From Ferdinandcohnia salidurans (GTDB taxonomy: Bacteria > Bacillota > Bacilli > Bacillales > Bacillaceae_L): a stretch of 64,000 nt of DNA. Location: contig NZ_JBHUEK010000008.1 of NCBI RefSeq assembly GCF_042680725.1, positions 105,451-169,450 of the forward strand, written 5' to 3'. The position numbers and the translations under genes were made by a program. Shown piece after piece: positions 60,801 to 64,000 of the stretch. Numbering within the stretch: position 1 is the stretch's first letter; every line of letters begins with the position of its first letter. Under the pieces are notes generated by a model. It saw only the letters and a program-made list of their open reading frames with translations, made no database searches and was not told the DNA's origin.

Positions 60801-61015
60801 GAATTATTGATCTTGTGTACAAGCTAAACGGTTCTTGGAAGATTGTTGATTATAAAACAGACCGGCCAAAGGATGTTGAGATGCTCCCGGAATTAACAAG
60901 ATACTATCGAAACCAAATCGACCTGTACCAGCAAATTTGGGAAATAATCACCGGAGAACAAGTGGCAGACAAACAGCTTTATTTTGTCACACCCAATAAA
61001 ATTATGACCATTTAA
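57809..61015 (+). CDS. AddA-like UvrD helicase-nuclease
   Basis: 1068 aa from ATG at 57809 (AAGGGGG upstream). Superfamily 1A helicase: Walker A EAGAGSGKT (25-33), motif Ia TFTKKAADELKTR, motif II VDEFQDTDP (Asp354, Glu355), VGDPKQAIYRFRRAD, motif IV-VI with VHKAKGLE and YVAATRAEKAM. C-terminal nuclease: GTAIHEVFE, GIIDLV (Asp1001) and VDYKTD (Asp1014, Lys1016), then QIDLY. About 160 residues shorter than canonical AddA. It pairs with the upstream AddB-like subunit and should process DNA ends; it may be a second recombination enzyme or a defence nuclease. Confidence 0.88.
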   Translation: MTKVIVDQEARDKITTVLNQNFLVEAGAGSGKTTSLVDRMVNLIYTGTAKIDEVVAITFTKKAADELKTRFLTVLEKKCKEESDPDVKFLLEEALQNIEQSFIGTVHSFCARLLRERPVEAGLDVHFKELEDSEDEKMAEAAWLVYRNKLEQDNPQKAKMMKVLAIEEQDLSDRFRTMKNYPDVQWASDAVEKPNLDDVFRRFMSLLKEASRCIPKDNPKGPDKLQEAIEKSLRQVRFNSITDSLMITIFRLFDKNVKATQNRWTSKEVAKEYETRITDFFETQIKPLLISWSEYCHPFVIDLFKEALKEFEKIKQERSLMNFQDLLMKTAALLKDNSEVRTYFQQKYKRLLVDEFQDTDPIQAEIMFYLTGDDVSERNWTKCKPRPGSLFVVGDPKQAIYRFRRADIDIYNLVKELIEAHDGEVLQLIMNFRTVDTVTSLLNGVFQEHLPEKETVHQAAYRPLHSYKEAGSSDLEGIKRLVLSDDFAKNKTTTLDEDARCITGYIQKLINDGHEPGEFMILTRQKEGIDVYARVLEGAGIPVSVSGEMEIGTIPEFMDLLCLLDALVDTTDQIAFVAALRSVWFGISDEELFQWRQAGGGFSLYAETPDNLNGVTKQHFHDALSKLRQYTKWKTTFSPLVAIVKIVEDIGLYPLFAVKTYGKREMTNLIQILEALRVKEEDEALTFRQAVQFVKTQIEEKTNVISLEEDDNAVRIMNVHKAKGLEASIVFLAHPGKKPEIRNKIWSHIKREDQGATGYFMFGRKHGQTTKPVAQPLFWEEHLDEEEAYLLAEEIRVLYVAATRAEKAMIISTFESKNTKNPWSLLLDGLPRLEDIDIPEVIMDEKETKGNYSTQDDYRTETQGLLDWIEDRKQPSYATFSPSEEKQDIFTLGIEREEGGGLAWGTAIHEVFERVVKGDQEAETVVVSALKKHEISLGRMEEVAQAVERFKQSTIWAELQIADQVLTEVPFTIQVDAKDPLYEYVEKGDKAEIVFVNGIIDLVYKLNGSWKIVDYKTDRPKDVEMLPELTRYYRNQIDLYQQIWEIITGEQVADKQLYFVTPNKIMTI

Positions 61016-61093
61016 GTATCTTTTTTGGATGTATGTTTTTTCCTAAAAAAACAAACTTTAACAAGTAAGACAAGTCTAAAGGGGAGCAATACA

Positions 61094-61912
61094 ATGAAAA
61101 AGAAAATTGCCATCATCGGTGGGACTGGCTTAATCGGTTCGATTCTTGAAGCAGGGCTTAGTGACAAGTACGACATCACCATTCTCGATAAAAAGGTAGA
61201 TAATCATCCAAATCACATCGAGGTAGATGCAACAAACTTTGAAGAACTGATTGGTAAAATTCCTGTTGACTGTGATGCACTTGTTAACCTGTTGAATGTC
61301 AAAACAAAAAACGATTTTAAAGATGTTACTCAATTTCGCAAAAAGACCGAAATTCATTTCCTTGCATCCTTTTATATTTTAAGGGCGGCAATCGAGCTTG
61401 GGATAGCTAAGGTGGTCTATGCAAGCAGCAACCATGTAACTGATTTTTATGAGAAAGATGGGGATTCGGCATTTGGCCGTAAGATTACTGTTGATGATTA
61501 TCCCTACTCAAGATCATTATATGGCACTCTCAAATTGGCTTCAGAAAATATCGGACATATTTTAGCCTATGAGGAGGAAAACAATCTATCTGTCATTAAT
61601 TTGCGAATTGGTAGTGTTAGACGTGATGAAGTGAAGGATTTACAAACAAATCCACGAATAAACAAAACCTTACTTAGTCACGAGGATGTGATTCAGTTAT
61701 TTGATTTAGCCATCCAAACCACGGTGAAGTTTGGGACCTATTATGGGGTATCCAATAACAAGGACAAACCATGGTCAACGATTAATGCAACCCGTGAGCT
61801 TGGATTTGTCTCAAAGATGAATTCACAGGACGTTCTAGCACAGGCTGATATCGAAATGGATAGTATTCTGCCTTATTACGAAGATCTGGAAAATCAAAAT
61901 TGGCTTAACTAG
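61094..61912 (+). CDS. NAD-dependent epimerase/dehydratase (extended SDR)
   Basis: 272 aa from ATG at 61094, chosen because AAAGGGGAGC precedes it; an upstream frame to 61025 has none. Rossmann motif GGTGLIGS (residues 9-16), active-site segment SRSLYGTLKLASE with Tyr-x3-Lys, and RIGSVRRDEV. Resembles UDP-sugar epimerase/4-keto-reductase or uronate dehydrogenase-type SDRs. Substrate not deducible. Starts 79 bases after the AddA-like gene with its own site, so cotranscription with the nuclease is possible but not functional evidence. Confidence 0.82.
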   Translation: MKKKIAIIGGTGLIGSILEAGLSDKYDITILDKKVDNHPNHIEVDATNFEELIGKIPVDCDALVNLLNVKTKNDFKDVTQFRKKTEIHFLASFYILRAAIELGIAKVVYASSNHVTDFYEKDGDSAFGRKITVDDYPYSRSLYGTLKLASENIGHILAYEEENNLSVINLRIGSVRRDEVKDLQTNPRINKTLLSHEDVIQLFDLAIQTTVKFGTYYGVSNNKDKPWSTINATRELGFVSKMNSQDVLAQADIEMDSILPYYEDLENQNWLN

Positions 61913-61934
61913 AATGAAGCGGAGGACACGTGTA

Positions 61935-62345
61935 GGATTTTACGAATGGTTTTATACAAGGATTCAATATAAAAGCATACGCAATTCTTTTTTACGTATG
62001 CTTTTATCGTTTTATTCCTTAAAAACGATACACAAATGGATTATTTTTACAAATCCCATCATTTTTCAGATGTTTTCTTCCTTTTTTTGGATTTTACAAA
62101 TGGTTTTATCTTCCAATCTATAGAAAAGCATACGCATTTCTTATTTACGAATGCTTTTATTCCTTTTTTTCTTAAAAACGATACACAAATGGATTATTTT
62201 TACAAATCCCATCATTTTTCAGATGTTTTCTTCCTTTTTTTGGATTTTACGCATGGTTTTATACTTCCAATCCCTAGAAAAGCATACGCAATTCTTTTTT
62301 ACGAATGCTTTTATCACTTTTTTACTCAAATATGATACACAAGTG
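61935..62345. repeat. 153-bp higher-order tandem repeat built of 51-bp monomers
   Basis: GGATTTTAC recurs at 61935, 62089 and 62242 (154 and 153 bases apart). Each 153-bp unit contains three related segments: GGATTTTACAAATGGTTTTA, CTTATTTACGAATGCTTTTA and GATTATTTTTACAAATCCC. Each unit also contains AAAAGCATACG / CGTATGCTTTT, a terminator-like hairpin. Short rightward reading frames here are artefacts. The rest of the gap 61913-62444 is AT-rich with no further feature. Confidence 0.85.
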
Positions 62346-62444
62346 GAAAATTGTTACTTTTTGAAATTCCTTCTGCCTTTACTAGAGTCCTTCCTCTTCC
62401 TTTTGATATAATAATAGAATAACCTTGAAGGGGTTGTTACTAAT

Positions 62445-63032
62445 TTGAAAAAGAGGAAAATGATGCTACTTATAATAGGAATTTTACTCACTATTGGGGT
62501 TGTATATTTCGGGAGCATTCATTATAAGATATCTAAGTATGTGGATGCAGTGCCTCCCAATAATGCCGATTATTTGATTATTCTTGGTGCCAAGGTGAAT
62601 GGTGAAATTCCATCACTTGCGTTACAATATCGAATTGATGCGGCGGCTGAATATGCGAAGGAGAATAAGGACACGATCTTAATTGCCTCAGGTGGCATGG
62701 GACCGGGTGAGGATATTACAGAAGCGGAAGCGATGAGAAGAAAGCTTGTGGAGAAAGGGATATCTGAATCAAGTATCTATCTTGAAGACTGTTCAACGAG
62801 TACATATGAAAATATTAAATTCTCAAAAGAATTAATACCTGAGGACGCGAAGTTAGGGATTGTAGTGACAAATGATTATCATCTTTACCGGTCAGTCCAA
62901 ATTGCCAAAGATGCTAATTTGAAGGTCGAGGGACTACCTGCAAAAACCCCAAAAATTACTTTGGTAAAAGCATACGGTCGTGAATATTTGTCCGTAACAA
63001 AATATTATGTAGAAAAGTTTTTCCTTAAATAA
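62445..63032 (+). CDS. YdcF/DUF218-family membrane-anchored protein
   Basis: 195 aa from TTG at 62445 (AAGGGG 11 bases upstream; ATG 62460 is an alternative with a poor site). One N-terminal membrane helix (about 6-26) and a DUF218 domain: YLIILGAKVNGEIPS, ASGGMGPGEDITEAEAMRRKL, TYENIKFSKEL and TNDYHLYRS. SanA/YdcF proteins are linked to envelope integrity; biochemical role unknown. Single gene, downstream of the repeat array. Confidence 0.85.
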   Translation: MKKRKMMLLIIGILLTIGVVYFGSIHYKISKYVDAVPPNNADYLIILGAKVNGEIPSLALQYRIDAAAEYAKENKDTILIASGGMGPGEDITEAEAMRRKLVEKGISESSIYLEDCSTSTYENIKFSKELIPEDAKLGIVVTNDYHLYRSVQIAKDANLKVEGLPAKTPKITLVKAYGREYLSVTKYYVEKFFLK

Positions 63033-63173
63033 AATAATCATGCATTACAAGAGGCGAGGAGACAATCTCGTCTTTTCTTTAGTCGCAAACAAATTCCATT
63101 GACAAGCCTTATAAAAATTTAAAAAAATCCATAAACTACCCAATAAAGCTTCATGATAGAAGGGGGAACTTTT

Positions 63174-63890
63174 TTGGGAAGATGTATAGTAATGATTGTT
63201 CTTTTCTTATCTTTAAATCATATTCCTGCACAGGCAACAGATCGCTTTGACTTTGAAAAAACAGGTAAGGTTACGTGGGAAGTAAAGACAGAAGAGAAGA
63301 TGGTATCCATCACCTTTGATGATGGACCCAATCCAGTTTATACACCTCAGATTTTAGATGTCTTGGCGAAACATAAAGCAAAAGCGACTTTTTTCGTTGT
63401 TGGAAAGCACGCAATTAAACACCCCGAAATTATTCGTCGAGAAGTTTTGGAAGGACATGAAATTGCAAATCACACTTTTAATCATGCAAATATCATACGT
63501 GATTCCCAAAAACTTGAAAATGAAATTGATATAACCACCGATACTCTTAAGGAAATAACTGGATTTAGCCCAACTCTTTTTCGTCCAGTTGGTGGGAGTT
63601 ACAATGACGTTATTATTAACACTGCAGCAGAAAATGGATACCATGTTGTGCTATGGTCGTGGCATCAAGACACGAAGGATTGGAAAAATCCGGGAGTTAG
63701 CAGGATCACAAAAAGGGTCATTTCGGGTGTGAAACCAGGGAACATCATTCTATTTCATGATTCAGGTGGAAATCGAACGCAAACCGTTCAAGCATTAGAA
63801 CAAATACTCACTGAACTAGAGGAAGAAGGATATGAATTTGTTACTGTGTCAGAAATGCTGTTCCGGACCCAAATAAAACAAAGTAATTAG
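63174..63890 (+). CDS. Secreted polysaccharide deacetylase (NodB domain)
   Basis: 238 aa from TTG at 63174 (AGAAGGGGGA upstream); ATG 63153 lacks a site. Signal peptide about 1-22 (ends PAQA). NodB motifs: SITFDDGPNP (Asp-Asp), HTFNH zinc histidines, RPVGGSYND and a late ILFHDSGG. In most PG or chitin deacetylases the third motif reads RxPyG and the fourth has D-W; here these are RPVGG and WSWHQDTKDW, so activity is likely retained with altered details. Likely acts on cell wall or spore peptidoglycan. Confidence 0.88.
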   Translation: MGRCIVMIVLFLSLNHIPAQATDRFDFEKTGKVTWEVKTEEKMVSITFDDGPNPVYTPQILDVLAKHKAKATFFVVGKHAIKHPEIIRREVLEGHEIANHTFNHANIIRDSQKLENEIDITTDTLKEITGFSPTLFRPVGGSYNDVIINTAAENGYHVVLWSWHQDTKDWKNPGVSRITKRVISGVKPGNIILFHDSGGNRTQTVQALEQILTELEEEGYEFVTVSEMLFRTQIKQSN

Positions 63891-63903
63891 ATATACATGT
63901 AGC

Positions 63904-63937
63904 CAAAGAATCGTCTCGGATATCAAGACGATTCTTT
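63904..63937 (+). terminator. Terminator of the deacetylase gene
   Basis: AAAGAATCGTCT / AGACGATTCTTT and then TGTGCG. The usual long T run is cut short by the intron-like sequence that begins at 63938. Confidence 0.85.
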
Positions 63938-64000
63938 TGTGCGCTTGGCAGCGCATCGGACTAACGGGTGAAAGTCCCGAACACGCCGTAGTGGCGGAAG
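63938..64000 (+). mobile_element. 5' end of a probable group II intron (class C-like), cut by window edge
   Basis: Starts GTGCGC, the group II 5' consensus, followed by a GCGC-type short helix and GGGTGAAAGTCCCG, a common bacterial domain I segment, then CGCC/GGCG arms. It begins immediately at the end of the terminator hairpin at 63904-63937, the insertion preference of class C introns. The maturase/reverse transcriptase would lie beyond the window. Only 63 bases are visible, so the call is tentative. Confidence 0.6.

Noticed and set aside
54880..61015. Calling the pair canonical addB/addA
   Set aside because: Both are about 15% shorter than the housekeeping subunits and the AddB-like one lacks a Walker A; I give no gene symbols.
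61914..62411. Several rightward frames rich in Phe, 69-99 aa
   Set aside because: They translate the AT-rich 153-bp array in alternative frames; no ribosome site and internal repetition of the same peptide.
1..64000. tRNA or rRNA genes
   Set aside because: No cloverleaf with GTTCRA box or rRNA segment was recognised on either strand.

Overview
This window is a stretch of chromosome from a low-GC, endospore-forming member of the Bacillaceae (Bacillus in the broad sense). The evidence is a small acid-soluble spore protein, a GerPA/PF-type protein, a Spo0E-type phosphatase, a KinD-type sporulation kinase, strong Shine-Dalgarno sites with many TTG/GTG starts, S-box riboswitches and CtsR boxes. 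The gene order mtn - spo0E - kinD - motAB - clpE - ykvI - ykvS - mhqR - ykvT - ykpA - ampS recalls the mtnK-to-ampS part of the B. subtilis chromosome (from memory), broken up by accessory genes. No rRNA, tRNA, prophage or CRISPR array is visible.

Layout. 1-7.3 kb: complete methionine salvage from methylthioribose (mtnA partial, mtnK, mtnU, mtnE, mtnWXBD) with two SAM riboswitch/terminator units. 7.4-18.5 kb: CBS-domain protein, spo0E with a structured leader, a 53-bp tandem array, an MFS transporter, aldo/keto reductase, kinD, metallophosphatase, motAB and an M3 peptidase. 18.6-25.7 kb: methionine aminopeptidase, two acetyltransferases, a DMT exporter, clpE under three CtsR boxes, ykvI. 25.8-31.0 kb: a PucR-type regulator divergent from two membrane proteins and an M20 amidohydrolase, probably one uptake/hydrolysis cassette. 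31-45.7 kb: small genes, CPBP protease, rarD, ykvS, patatin, a Gly/Pro repeat protein, mhqR, ribA-like, aldehyde dehydrogenase, ykvT, nucleoside hydrolase, ykpA, spore genes and a CobW GTPase.

45.7-64 kb: a VmlR-like ABC-F gene behind a leader that looks like a transcription/translation attenuator; a nadC-TAXI-TRAP operon suggesting quinolinate (or related pyridine carboxylate) uptake; ampS; a DUF1648 protein and cutC embedded among three copies of a palindromic REP-like element; a compact AddB-like/AddA-like helicase-nuclease pair that is not the canonical addAB; a sugar-nucleotide-type dehydrogenase; a second large repeat array; YdcF and polysaccharide deacetylase genes. The window ends 63 bases into what looks like a group II intron inserted directly behind a terminator, as class C introns do.

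Intergenic repeats are unusually rich: three separate arrays with a monomer of 51, 52 and 53 bp, a 200-bp foldable element before rarD, a dispersed stem-loop repeat overlapping the motB 3' end, and the three REP-like copies. The most promising leads are the AddAB-like pair, the ABC-F leader, the DUF5058/M20 cassette and the nadC-TRAP operon.
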